A stretch of DNA of 12,979 bases from Bacteroidales bacterium (GCA_027073875.1 JALTEO010000029.1:1-12979); one strand, 5' to 3'. Shown: positions 1-7,390, counted from the first letter of the stretch. A program made the numbers and translations. Notes: a model not told the origin generated them from the sequence alone.

Positions 1-1
1 T

Positions 2-976
2 CCAGAACCTAATTACATTCCTGAAACTTTTATTTATAAAACAGATGCTAATCTCGATTCTTTAAAGTTTACAAGTTTTCCGTTTTTTGCCAATCATTTT
101 AAATATGATGCCATTGACAGCTATTATGTTGCAACACTCATGGTACCCCACGATACTCTTTTTGCTTATATTGATTATGATTTACAAATAGATACCATTG
201 ATTCACTTGATAATTACAATCAAGGTTACAGTAAAATGAGTCAATACCAAAATAGTTTAATTTTATTAAGTAATCATAAAAAGATTTATAGTTGTACAGA
301 TGAAAATTCCTCAGAACCTCACTATTTGATGGGAATTTATCTTTTAGACAACAACAATAATGTGTTAAACCATCATTTTATTGGCGGATTAGCATATCCC
401 GGAGAATATGAAAACCTTGCCTATATTCCTAATTCCAAATATTTTTATTTTACCGGAAATACAGGATATCATGGAGCACCGGATGATACCGATTCTTTTA
501 TTCTTGCCCGTTTGGACACCAATTTAAATATTGATTTTGTACGGTATTTACATTTTGACCGTTACCATCATCCGCTTTATATTAAAACCACTTCCGATAA
601 CGGTTGTATCATTTTGGGATGGATTAGTTACATTAAAAACGATAATGGTTATCAAATTCAAGTAGGTGGTGAATATATTGTAAAATTTGATTCTCTTGGT
701 ACAATGCTTTGGTCACATGGCATCGATATACAAGAGCAGGTGGCATTGGTCTATCCCAACCCTGCCAAAGATGTTTTGTTCGTTCAAAACGGGCTGAACA
801 GCCGCACCCGTGCACGGTTTGTTTTGCTGGATATGAAAGGCAGGCAAGTGCTTGATAAACCCTTGGTGCCACAGGAAAATCAAATATCTGTTTCATCACT
901 GCCGCAGGGTATTTATTTCTACCAAATTGCCGATAAGGAAAAAACTTACCAAACCGGAAAAATTGTTAAACAGTAA
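2..976 (+). CDS. Secreted protein with T9SS type A C-terminal sorting domain (5' end outside window)
   Basis: The frame is open from base 2 to the TAA at 974-976, giving 324 visible residues. The ATG at 140 is internal, so the true start lies upstream. The last ~80 residues form a type IX secretion sorting domain: a VYPNPAKD motif, then LLDMKGRQVL, then LPQGIYFYQI and a final K/Q-rich strand. In Bacteroidota this domain is recognised by the T9SS and usually removed on export or surface attachment. The remainder (F/Y/N/D-rich, with phrases such as FILARLDTNLNIDFVRYL and TSDNGCIILGW) resembles the beta-propeller-like 'delayed' repeat proteins that often carry such tails, but I assign no activity. 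Hand counting gives 45% GC for 721-960 against about 35% for sampled upstream blocks (301-420 and 481-600), so the tail differs in composition from the body. The sorting-domain call is firm; the function of the body is unknown. Confidence 0.85.
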   Translation, partial: PEPNYIPETFIYKTDANLDSLKFTSFPFFANHFKYDAIDSYYVATLMVPHDTLFAYIDYDLQIDTIDSLDNYNQGYSKMSQYQNSLILLSNHKKIYSCTDENSSEPHYLMGIYLLDNNNNVLNHHFIGGLAYPGEYENLAYIPNSKYFYFTGNTGYHGAPDDTDSFILARLDTNLNIDFVRYLHFDRYHHPLYIKTTSDNGCIILGWISYIKNDNGYQIQVGGEYIVKFDSLGTMLWSHGIDIQEQVALVYPNPAKDVLFVQNGLNSRTRARFVLLDMKGRQVLDKPLVPQENQISVSSLPQGIYFYQIADKEKTYQTGKIVKQ

Positions 977-1034
977 ACCAATTCTTTACATAATGTAAGT
1001 ATGCGATGGGTGTAGCAATCTGCCCTAAAAAAAT

Positions 1035-1200
1035 GAGACCTTTGCAAAACTTCTGATTTTGTTCATTCTGAACTTGTTTCTCCGAAGGAGTCTCCCAAAA
1101 GGATTCCTTCGGAGCTTTGGACAGCATCTTTTTAATAAGCAGATTCCGAAATCCCGAAACAAAGTTTCGAGGACAAACAGTTTCGGAATGACGAAAGAGT
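1035..1200 (+). repeat. Palindromic MITE-like element, copy A (long form, right end lost)
   Basis: It begins GAGACCTTTGCAAAACTTCT, identical to the start of copy C at 11126. It contains a nested hairpin CTCCGAAGGA (1080-1089) / TCCTTCGGAG (1105-1114), and outer arms ATTCCGAA (1143-1150) / TTCGGAAT (1182-1189) that enclose a second nested hairpin CGAAAC (1155-1160) / GTTTCG (1164-1169). Similarity to copy C stops just after GGAATGACG at about 1195, and no right-hand TTTTGCAAAGGTCTC follows, so this copy is 3'-truncated or decayed. It lies 58 bp after the stop of the T9SS gene and upstream of the gldD promoter. It has no coding capacity. Confidence 0.85.
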
Positions 1201-1262
1201 AGGAAAGTTCGGGATAGAAAACACCCTGAATTTCCCGGATTAATCTGTATTAAAAATCAGTT

Positions 1263-1297
1263 ATTGTATCGCAAGACAACAAAAAAGCGTATTTTTG
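1263..1297 (+). promoter_or_regulatory. Probable gldD promoter, Bacteroidota type
   Basis: TATTTTTG at 1290-1297 matches the -7 consensus TAnnTTTG exactly. The -33 position holds only a degenerate ATTG at 1263-1266 (spacer 23 nt). Transcription would start near 1304, about 20 nt before the gldD ATG at 1326. It lies outside the copy A repeat. Position and the perfect -7 box support it; the weak -33 box limits confidence. Confidence 0.5.
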
Positions 1298-1325
1298 TGT
1301 TGATAATAATTCCGGACTTAAAAAA

Positions 1326-1919
1326 ATGATAAAAAATAATAAATCGAAAATTGTCTTATTACCAATATTTTTTGGGATGATAGCAATTATCTGGCTTTCC
1401 GGTTGCTCTGAGAATTATGTGCCTAAGCCCCGGAGTTATTATCGTATTGACTTGCCACCGCATCAGTATCAAATGCTGGATACCATTTTCCCTTATAAAT
1501 TTCCGTATTCTAAATATGCCAAATGTACTATTCTCAACAAAGACTCTGACTGGATAAATATCTCGTATCCAAAATTTAAAGCAGTCCTACATTTTTCCTA
1601 TAAATCTATAGGGAAAAATACAAGTCTGGGAAAATTGATTGACGACTCCCAAGAATTTGTTTACAAACATACCATAAAAGCCAGTGCCATTGATGAACAG
1701 CTATTTACCGATTCCATTCACAATGTTTACGGCTTACTATTTGATATTAAGGGAAATGCCGCCTCTAATGAACAGTTTTATGTTACCGACAGTACACGAC
1801 ATTTTTTACGGGCATCACTTTATTTCGATGTAGAACCCAACTATGACTCACTGGCTCCCGTAATTGCATTTATTCGTCAGGATTTAACGGTTTTAATTGA
1901 TTCGTTGGAATGGAAATAA
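1326..1919 (+). CDS. gldD: Gliding motility / T9SS lipoprotein GldD
   Basis: GldD is a lipoprotein needed for gliding and type IX secretion in Bacteroidota; its biochemical role is unsettled. This protein has 197 residues, the usual size. A basic start (MIKNNKSK) and hydrophobic segment lead to the lipobox LSGC with Cys27 as the lipidated residue. The following YVPKPRSYYRIDLP is the family's characteristic N-terminal stretch (PKPRGYfRIDfP-like), and the core continues with YSKYAKC, NISYPKFKAVLHFSYK and a C-terminal helix. The ATG at 1326 sits after an A-rich leader with no real Shine-Dalgarno, as is common in this phylum. In flavobacteria gldD is often beside gldE; here it is followed 3 bp downstream by an ABC permease, so the two are probably cotranscribed. 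Assigned by family resemblance; I am fairly sure. Confidence 0.85.
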   Translation: MIKNNKSKIVLLPIFFGMIAIIWLSGCSENYVPKPRSYYRIDLPPHQYQMLDTIFPYKFPYSKYAKCTILNKDSDWINISYPKFKAVLHFSYKSIGKNTSLGKLIDDSQEFVYKHTIKASAIDEQLFTDSIHNVYGLLFDIKGNAASNEQFYVTDSTRHFLRASLYFDVEPNYDSLAPVIAFIRQDLTVLIDSLEWK

Positions 1920-1922
1920 ATC

Positions 1923-3008
1923 ATGATTAATTATCTGATAAAAAAAATCGGCTATGCAGTTTTAATCCTTTGGGGCGTGGTATCGTTGATTTTCTTTTTG
2001 TTTAATGTCATTCCCGGCGACCCTACACGCATGATTTTAGGTCAGCACACCGATTCGGCATCCATAGAAATGGTAAAAAAAGATTTGGGTTTAAACCAAC
2101 CGCTATGGAAACAATATGTTAATTATTTGAACGATTTATCGCCGATTTCTGTTCACAATAACCGAGATGCCGACAGTTATTTCTTTTTGGACAAAAGCAA
2201 ATACCGGCATTTTGCAAAATTATTTGCGATAGGAAAAACAACAGTTGTTTTAAAATATCCGTATTTGCGGCGCTCATATCAGAGCAAAAAAGAAGTGTCG
2301 CTTATTATTGCTGAAACCTTTCCAAATACTTTTATCTTGGCGTTTACGGCTATTTTTATTGCTGCCGTTATCGGTATTTTCCTTGGCGTGATTTCTGCCA
2401 TGAAGAAAGATAAACCTGCCGACCGTATTATTTTGTTAATCAGTTCGTTGGGAATGTCGTTGCCATCATTCTTTGCTGCTATTCTTATCGGGTGGATTTT
2501 TGCCTATTTACTGGGAAATTATACAGGACTCAATCTTACCGGAAATCTTTATGAGATAGATGCTATGGGCAATGGTAAATATCTGGCGTTACAAAATTTA
2601 ATATTACCGGCTCTTACTTTGGCAATTCGTCCATTGGCAGTTTTTATTCAACTGACTCGCAACTCACTTTTGGAAGTCTTGTCGCAGGATTATATCCGCA
2701 CGGCACGGGCAAAGGGACTATCCGAAAAAAAGGTACTTTGGAGACACGGCATTAAAAATGCACTGAATCCGGTTATTACCGCTATTTCAGGGTGGTTTGC
2801 TTCATTGATGGTAGGTGTCGTGTTTGTAGAATATATTTTCGGGTGGAAAGGACTGGGTTATGTGGTTGTCGATTCGTTAAATAATTACGATTTGCCGTTA
2901 GTTATCGGCGTGGTGTTGACCATTGCCATTATTTTTGTGGTTATTAATATTTTGGTAGATATCATTTACACTTTTTTAGATCCGCGGGTAAAACTGTATG
3001 CGGCATAA
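1923..3008 (+). CDS. ABC transporter permease, OppB/DppB family
   Basis: This 361-residue inner-membrane permease belongs to the peptide/nickel-type (OppB/DppB) family. The N-terminus is classic: a first membrane helix (about 9-30) followed by IPGDPTRMILG and VKKDLGLNQPLWKQYVNYL. The cytoplasmic EAA loop is clear: DYIRTARAKGLSEKKVLWRH at 256-275, then GIKNALNPVI. Further hydrophobic segments lie near 133-158, 168-197, 222-243, 284-306 and 322-350, and the end LDPRVKLYA is typical. Between the first helix region and the second (about 75-125) is a polar segment (SVHNNRDADSYFFLDKSKYR) longer than in the E. coli-type protein. No second permease, ATPase or binding protein is adjacent, so the partners must be elsewhere and the substrate is unknown. 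It starts 3 bp after the gldD stop, implying cotranscription. The family call is firm. Confidence 0.9.
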   Translation: MINYLIKKIGYAVLILWGVVSLIFFLFNVIPGDPTRMILGQHTDSASIEMVKKDLGLNQPLWKQYVNYLNDLSPISVHNNRDADSYFFLDKSKYRHFAKLFAIGKTTVVLKYPYLRRSYQSKKEVSLIIAETFPNTFILAFTAIFIAAVIGIFLGVISAMKKDKPADRIILLISSLGMSLPSFFAAILIGWIFAYLLGNYTGLNLTGNLYEIDAMGNGKYLALQNLILPALTLAIRPLAVFIQLTRNSLLEVLSQDYIRTARAKGLSEKKVLWRHGIKNALNPVITAISGWFASLMVGVVFVEYIFGWKGLGYVVVDSLNNYDLPLVIGVVLTIAIIFVVINILVDIIYTFLDPRVKLYAA

Positions 3009-3052
3009 CTTACTTGATTTGATACAGGAGAGATTTAAAAAATCGTTGAAAT

Positions 3053-3085
3053 TTTGCAAAAGATATGCTGAGATGATTAATTTTG
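3053..3085 (+). promoter_or_regulatory. tpiA promoter, near-ideal Bacteroidota sigma-ABfr type
   Basis: TTTG at 3053-3056 and TAATTTTG at 3078-3085 match the -33 TTTG and -7 TAnnTTTG boxes with a 21-nt spacer, within the known range. The start point would be near 3092, giving a leader of about 15 nt before the ATG at 3107. The site lies in the 98-bp gap after the permease, so tpiA can be transcribed independently of gldD-permease. The -33 box sits inside the small palindrome TTTTGCAAAA. Confidence 0.7.
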
Positions 3086-3106
3086 CAATTATAAAAACTT
3101 AGAAAA

Positions 3107-3871
3107 ATGCGTAAAAAAATTGTTGCCGGCAACTGGAAAATGAATACTACTCTCGAAAGTGCCATTTTGTTGGCTTCCGAAATTGATACTCGTTTGGCTG
3201 ATTCCAAGAAAAATGTGGACGATGTTACTGTTCTTTTATTCCCGCCTTTTCCGTTTATTCACAGTGTGGCAGATGTTGTGAATGCTGAAAAAATAGGTGT
3301 TGGCAGTCAGAATATTGCTAACCAACCGAAAGGAGCGTTTACCGGTGAGGTGTCTGCCGAAATGATTGCTTCCACAGGCGTGGGCTACATTATTATCGGA
3401 CACTCGGAACGGCGGGCGTATTATGGCGAGACAAATGAAATATTAGCTCAAAAAGTAGATTTGGCACTGGCAAATAATTTAGATGTCGTTTTTTGCTGTG
3501 GCGAAAAATTGGAAGAACGCGAAGCCGGACAATATTTTGATGTCATCAAAACACAACTGTCGGAAACTATCTTGAAGCTTTCGTCTGACCAAATGCAACA
3601 TATTATAATTGCCTATGAGCCGGTATGGGCAATAGGCACAGGCAAAACAGCAACACCTGAGCAAGCACAGGAGATTCACGCATTTATCCGTAATTTGCTT
3701 AGCGAAAAATTTGATGATGCACTTGCCGATTCTGTTTCCATTCTCTATGGCGGAAGTTGTAAACCGTCTAATGCCAAAGAATTATTTTCGCAACCGGACA
3801 TTGATGGCGGTCTTATTGGCGGTGCTGCTCTAAAAGCTGAAGATTTTGTGCAAATTATTGAGTCGTATTAA
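3107..3871 (+). CDS. tpiA: Triose-phosphate isomerase
   Basis: TpiA interconverts dihydroxyacetone phosphate and glyceraldehyde 3-phosphate in glycolysis and gluconeogenesis; it is a cytosolic TIM-barrel dimer. The 254-residue length is standard. All key residues are visible: Asn9 and Lys11 in VAGNWKMN, the electrophile His99 in IIIGHSERR, and the catalytic base Glu171 in AYEPVWAIGTGKT, which also begins the flexible loop 6. The phosphate-binding YGGS and the GGLIGGAAL strand are near the C-terminus. The start is set by the N-terminal MRKKIVAGNWKMN and by a promoter ending just upstream. The leader AAAACTTAGAAAA has no strong Shine-Dalgarno. The gene stands alone; the following 687 bp hold no gene. 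Identification is secure. Confidence 0.98.
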   Translation: MRKKIVAGNWKMNTTLESAILLASEIDTRLADSKKNVDDVTVLLFPPFPFIHSVADVVNAEKIGVGSQNIANQPKGAFTGEVSAEMIASTGVGYIIIGHSERRAYYGETNEILAQKVDLALANNLDVVFCCGEKLEEREAGQYFDVIKTQLSETILKLSSDQMQHIIIAYEPVWAIGTGKTATPEQAQEIHAFIRNLLSEKFDDALADSVSILYGGSCKPSNAKELFSQPDIDGGLIGGAALKAEDFVQIIESY

Positions 3872-4264
3872 TCTAAATTATATATTAAAAGTTTTTTACA
3901 AAGCCAAAAAACTGTCTTTCTGATCAATGCGAAGAATCTCAACCAATAAAGAACAAAATTATATCAATTCTTATTACAAAATCGTCCAAACCAATTTTTA
4001 ATGTTTGGACTCTTGAAAGTGTAATCGGTATTACTTTGCTAACGCTCGTAATGATGGGGAAAATAAAAGTTACACGATGCAACTCCAAAAGGAACAAGCT
4101 GTGTGGTGACAGAAAGATGAGTAATTAACCCGCTTTATTCATACAAGGATGTAATGAATTGTATAAATGTGCAATGAATAAAGGGGGGCAAAGCGGGAAA
4201 TCCCGATTTAGAAATACCCAAATCCGGGGTTTTGTAAAATTCCAAATTTGTTGGTATTTCTTAA
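3872..4264. other. Gene-free stretch with several inverted repeats
   Basis: No convincing coding sequence is seen on either strand, and there is no match by eye to tmRNA, RNase P, SRP or 6S motifs. It holds: GTCCAAAC (3984-3991) / GTTTGGAC (4003-4010), a perfect 8-bp stem with an 11-nt loop; CCCGCTTTATTCAT (4129-4142) opposed by ATGAATAAAG (4174-4183) plus AAAGCGGG (4190-4197), a long stem whose right arm carries a ~10-nt bulge; and GAAATACCCAAA (4211-4222) opposed by AATTTGTTGGTATTTC (4245-4260), which abuts the element starting at 4265. These could be decayed mobile DNA, a structured RNA or 3' UTR structure. I cannot decide which. Confidence 0.55.
3890..3913 (+). terminator. A/T-rich hairpin after tpiA, possible weak terminator
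   Basis: AGTTTTTT (3890-3897) and AAAAAACT (3906-3913) form a perfect 8-bp stem with an 8-nt loop, 19 bp after the tpiA stop. The stem is almost all A-T and no strong U-tract follows, so intrinsic termination is possible but unproven. Confidence 0.35.
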
Positions 4265-4529
4265 TAACCTGAATTCGATATAAGAAATACTCACAGCTTT
4301 TTGATATTTTTCTTAGACGAGTCATATTTTTGATGCACTATCGGGATAATGTAAAAAGATATGATGAAGTATAAGGGAAATATCATAAAGCCCTATAGGG
4401 AAAGCAAATAGAAAAAATCTTTTAAAAAGAAATCTTTTGTAATAACCCGTTATGACTGCAAGATTCCTTTTCAAAATCTTAATCCCTATTTGCTCTCTGT
4501 GATTCATTTATTATGTCGAACTCAGGTTA
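4265..4529. mobile_element. Short element with ~19-bp terminal inverted repeats (MITE or decayed IS)
   Basis: The left end TAACCTGAATTCGATATAA (4265-4283) and the reverse complement of the right end (4511-4529), TAACCTGAGTTCGACATAA, agree at 17 of 19 positions. TCACAG just inside the left end is mirrored by CTGTGA (4496-4501) inside the right. The interior of about 230 bp has no intact transposase. A 61-codon reading frame on the minus strand (4507-4322) starts just inside the right end, but I recognise no family, and it is F/I/L/K-rich as AT-rich noncoding DNA often is. No clear target-site duplication is visible (CTTAA left, ATAGT right). It sits downstream of the apbE stop and downstream of tpiA, in a convergent gap. 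The inverted ends are seen directly; mobility is inferred. Confidence 0.6.
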
Positions 4530-4534
4530 ATAGT

Positions 4535-4554
4535 AGAAAATTCCGTGAATTTCT
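4535..4554 (-). terminator. Hairpin just after apbE stop, weak terminator candidate
   Basis: AGAAAATTC (4535-4543) and GAATTTCT (4547-4554) pair as an 8-bp stem with one bulged A and a 3-nt loop, starting 4 bp past the apbE stop codon on the minus strand. It is A/T-rich and lacks a continuous U-tract, so it may mainly protect the 3' end. No better terminator is visible for the mqnD-hldD-apbE operon. Confidence 0.3.
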
Positions 4555-4558
4555 GGGG

Positions 4559-5587
4559 TTAATTCTCCATTGGCTGCACAACAAACCCCTTGGTGGCAAA
4601 AACCTGATATTTTCCGTTTTCTTTTCCGTAAATCAGATAAACGGCTATTTCCGGATGATTTTTTAAAAATGTTTTGGTTTTCTCTAATCCCATTACCATA
4701 AAAGAAGTAGCATAAGCATCGGCAATCATACAGTTGTCTGCCATGACAGAAGCACTCAGCAAAGTGTGATTAACGGGATAACCCGTTTTAGGATTAATAG
4801 TGTGCGAATAACGGAGTCCGTTTTTGTAATAAAACCGGCGATAATTACCCGAAGTGGCAATAGCTTTATTTGTAATTCCGACAACGCCTTGTAAATTTCT
4901 CTGTGTTTCGTCACTGTTGTCAATGGGTTGATCAATGCCTATTTGCCACGGTTTGCCGTGAGCGTTTATTCCTTTGCCCCGTACTTCACCACCGATTTCT
5001 ACCATATAATTTTTCAATCCCTTGCTTTCAAAAAAATGACACAAATAATCTACCGATTGTCCTTTGGCAATGGCATTACCGTCTAATTGGATATGTGGAT
5101 TATCTTTAATCAGCCAGTTGCCCGAAAGCTGTATTTTGTTCATCCCGACATATTGCAATAAGCTGTCAATCAACATAGAATCTACTTGCATCGTATCGGT
5201 AAAACCAAAACCATACGCATTTACCAAAGGAGCTACTGTAATATCAAATGCACCGCCGGTTTGCTCATATACTTTTTTTGCCGTTCTGAACATATTGACA
5301 AACAGGGAATCATTGATGCGGAAAGAATCTTTTTCGACAGAATTGACTTTTGAAATCAATGAATTTTTACGGTAAGTAGATAATATGTCTTCAAAATGAT
5401 TGAGCAATGAGTCAATGGCTTTATTGTAGTTTGTATCCGATTGATAATAAATGTGAAAAGAAGTTCCTTCGGCAAAACCTTCGTGGAATTGATAATTTGG
5501 TGACTGACATCCTTGTAATATCAGAAATAATATGGCTCCTACGAATCCGGCAACGGAAATTTTCTTTTGCGATAGCGAATTATTCAT
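4559..5587 (-). CDS. apbE: FAD:protein FMN transferase (ApbE family lipoprotein)
   Basis: ApbE cleaves FAD and attaches FMN by phosphoester linkage to Thr/Ser in target proteins such as Na+-NQR and RnfG subunits, working outside the cytoplasmic membrane. The 342-residue protein has a lipoprotein signal with lipobox LQGC (Cys27), fitting an anchored periplasmic enzyme. Family signatures appear in order: GGAFDITVAPLVNAYGFG (111-128), LDGNAIAKGQSVD (168-180), EIGGEVRGKG (197-206), TSGNYRRFY (245-253), HTINPKTGYPV (262-272) and ADAYATSFMVMG (289-300), whose Asp290 and Thr294 match the Mg2+-site region. The usual MGT near the N-terminus reads EGTSFHIYY here. The ATG overlaps the last 8 bp of hldD, so translation is probably coupled. 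No flavinylated target gene is nearby. Confidence 0.95.
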   Translation of the reverse strand: MNNSLSQKKISVAGFVGAILFLILQGCQSPNYQFHEGFAEGTSFHIYYQSDTNYNKAIDSLLNHFEDILSTYRKNSLISKVNSVEKDSFRINDSLFVNMFRTAKKVYEQTGGAFDITVAPLVNAYGFGFTDTMQVDSMLIDSLLQYVGMNKIQLSGNWLIKDNPHIQLDGNAIAKGQSVDYLCHFFESKGLKNYMVEIGGEVRGKGINAHGKPWQIGIDQPIDNSDETQRNLQGVVGITNKAIATSGNYRRFYYKNGLRYSHTINPKTGYPVNHTLLSASVMADNCMIADAYATSFMVMGLEKTKTFLKNHPEIAVYLIYGKENGKYQVFATKGFVVQPMEN

Positions 5588-6545
5588 ATTTTCCTGCCAT
5601 TAAATAATTTTTCACATAATCGGCAATACCATCTTCCAGTGAGTAAAACGGTTTAGCATAACCTATTTTTCGTAATTTGGTCATCGTAGCTTCCGTAAAA
5701 TACTGGTATTTGTCACGGATATCTTCGGGCATATCTATAAACTCAATATTTGGTTTTTTGTCCATTGCCGAAAAAGTGCCGGCAGCCAAATCCCAAAAAC
5801 TGCGGGCAGTTCCCGTTCCCAGATTGTAAATACCCGAATCTTTGCGATGGTGCATTAAGAAGTAAAGCACTTCGGTAACATCTTTAACATACACAAAATC
5901 ACGGAGTTGTTTACCATCTTCAAAGTCCGGACGATGTGAGCGAAACAATTTTACTTTGCCGGTTTCACGAATCTGATTAAACGAATGAAAAATGACCGAT
6001 GCCATCCGTCCTTTGTGATATTCGTTGGGACCATAGACATTAAAAAATTTCAGTCCTGCCCAGAAATAAGGTTTTTTTTGCTGTTGCAATGCCCACTTAT
6101 CAAACTCGTTTTTCGACTCACCGTAAGGATTTAGCGGCTGTAACTCAAATGCCAACTGTTCGTCGTCGTCATAGCCCTTTCTTCCATCGCCATAGGTAGC
6201 GGCAGAGGAGGCATACACCAATGGCAAACCATATTCTACGCATTTTTTCCAAACCTTTTTGGAATATTCCAGATTCAACTCGTCAAAAACAGTTTTGTCA
6301 GATTCCGTGGTGTCGGTGCGGGCACCAATGTGAAACACAAATTCAATAAAGCGATGATTTTTATCTACCCAATCAAAGAAATGCTTGCGGTCAACTTTTT
6401 CGGAAAACTGTTTGTTTTGATAGTTTTTTTGTTTCTCGGTTTTAGTAAAATCATCTACTAACACTAAATCGTAAAATTTTTCACGATTGAGTTTGGCAGC
6501 TAACACACTACCGATAAATCCTGCGGCTCCTGTTATGACAATCAT
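5580..6545 (-). CDS. hldD: ADP-L-glycero-D-manno-heptose 6-epimerase
   Basis: HldD (RfaD) converts ADP-D-glycero-beta-D-manno-heptose to the L-glycero form, the activated heptose used for the LPS inner core. The 321-residue protein is an extended SDR. Visible features are the NAD(P)-binding GAAGFIG (Gly6, Gly9, Gly12), acidic Asp31-Asp32 after the second strand, HIGARTDTTE (72-81), SSAATYG (113-119), catalytic Tyr141 and Lys145 in YGESK, and the family-specific KFFNVYGPNEYHKGRMASV (166-184), where Lys178 corresponds to the second active-site lysine described for the E. coli enzyme. C-terminal YNLGTGTARSF and IRDKYQYFTEA also fit. Its ATG shares ATGA with the mqnD stop and its end overlaps the apbE start by 8 bp. 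No other heptose-pathway gene is present. Confidence 0.95.
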   Translation of the reverse strand: MIVITGAAGFIGSVLAAKLNREKFYDLVLVDDFTKTEKQKNYQNKQFSEKVDRKHFFDWVDKNHRFIEFVFHIGARTDTTESDKTVFDELNLEYSKKVWKKCVEYGLPLVYASSAATYGDGRKGYDDDEQLAFELQPLNPYGESKNEFDKWALQQQKKPYFWAGLKFFNVYGPNEYHKGRMASVIFHSFNQIRETGKVKLFRSHRPDFEDGKQLRDFVYVKDVTEVLYFLMHHRKDSGIYNLGTGTARSFWDLAAGTFSAMDKKPNIEFIDMPEDIRDKYQYFTEATMTKLRKIGYAKPFYSLEDGIADYVKNYLMAGKYE

Positions 6546-7375
6546 TGGATAAAAAGCGGTTTGTTTACCGGGTCAAAGATATTCATTTCTGCGGCTTTAC
6601 GAAATAAAAATTGTACGGAATCTTTTCCAGCGACACCAATTTCACGCGTATAATTGTTTACATACAGCTCAATATGCTTTTTCATTACTTCGGGATTCAT
6701 TTCTTGTGCATATTGCCGCACGAAAGGCATTGTATCATCGGGATGGTCAAAAGCATACGCTACACTTTCGCCAATCAATGTGTTTATTTTTATTAAAACT
6801 GATTTTTCCAATTTCCGTTGTGCACAAATCCCGCCGAGAGGTAATGGTTTCTGCCATTGCGATTCCCACCATTTGCCGAGGTCAACGATTTTCCGGAGTC
6901 CTTTTGCCTCGTAGGTAAACCGCGATTCGTGGATAATTAGTCCGGCATCAACTTCGCCATCTAATACGGCTTGTTCTATATCGGAAAATAACATTGTTTT
7001 TTTTCTGGTAATTTGCGGGAAACCAATGGAGAGCAATAGATTTGCCGTAGTGTGTTTTCCCGGAATGGCAACAGTCATTTTATCTAATTCTGACAGAGGA
7101 AATTCCTGACGAGCAATCAATAATGGTCCATTATTCTTCCCCAAAGCACTACCGTAATTCGACAAAATATAATCATTTGCCACCAGTCCGTAACTGTGAT
7201 AACTGATTTTAGTAACTTCTATATTTCCGGTAAGAGCCAAACCGTTGAGCTCTTCTACATCGGCAAGAATAAATTCAAAGTCCAGTCCCTGCCGGTCAAT
7301 TTTTTTGTTGTAGAGGGCATCAAAAATAAAAGTGTCATTGGGACAAGTCGAAAAACCGAAGCGGATTTTAGTCAT
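6542..7375 (-). CDS. mqnD: 1,4-dihydroxy-6-naphthoate synthase (futalosine menaquinone pathway)
   Basis: MqnD converts cyclic dehypoxanthine futalosine to 1,4-dihydroxy-6-naphthoate in the alternative menaquinone pathway. The 277-residue protein has the periplasmic-binding-protein-like fold of the MqnA/MqnD family. Diagnostic parts are FGFSTCPNDTFIFDAL (6-21), VTKISYHSY (54-62), the IPGKHTTANLLL loop (104-115), GEVDAGLIIHESRFTY (140-155) with His149 in the position of the catalytic histidine, and KPLPLGGIC (176-184). It is the first gene of a three-gene operon and its TGA overlaps the hldD ATG by 4 bp. The leader is A/T-rich without a Shine-Dalgarno, and a palindromic repeat begins only 15 bp upstream of the ATG. 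MqnA was considered, but the SCPNDTF start and length fit MqnD. The other mqn genes are not in the window. Confidence 0.94.
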   Translation of the reverse strand: MTKIRFGFSTCPNDTFIFDALYNKKIDRQGLDFEFILADVEELNGLALTGNIEVTKISYHSYGLVANDYILSNYGSALGKNNGPLLIARQEFPLSELDKMTVAIPGKHTTANLLLSIGFPQITRKKTMLFSDIEQAVLDGEVDAGLIIHESRFTYEAKGLRKIVDLGKWWESQWQKPLPLGGICAQRKLEKSVLIKINTLIGESVAYAFDHPDDTMPFVRQYAQEMNPEVMKKHIELYVNNYTREIGVAGKDSVQFLFRKAAEMNIFDPVNKPLFIQ

Positions 7376-7390
7376 AAAAAGCCAATTTAT

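Noticed and set aside
140..142. ATG at 140 as the start of the first gene
   Set aside because: The same frame is open back to base 2 with sensible protein sequence, so the gene begins outside the window.
992..1006. Palindrome TTACATAATGTAA after the first gene as a terminator
   Set aside because: The stem would be only about four A/T-rich pairs with a tight loop and no T-tract follows.
4125..4507. Minus-strand open frames of 66 and 61 codons (4125-4325 and 4322-4507) as genes
   Set aside because: They have no recognisable domain, lie in or across inverted repeats and element ends, and have composition expected of AT-rich noncoding DNA.
5064..5375. 103-codon plus-strand frame opposite apbE, and other antisense frames over hldD, mqnD and the ABC-F gene
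   Set aside because: They are shadows of well-identified genes on the other strand and show no family features of their own.
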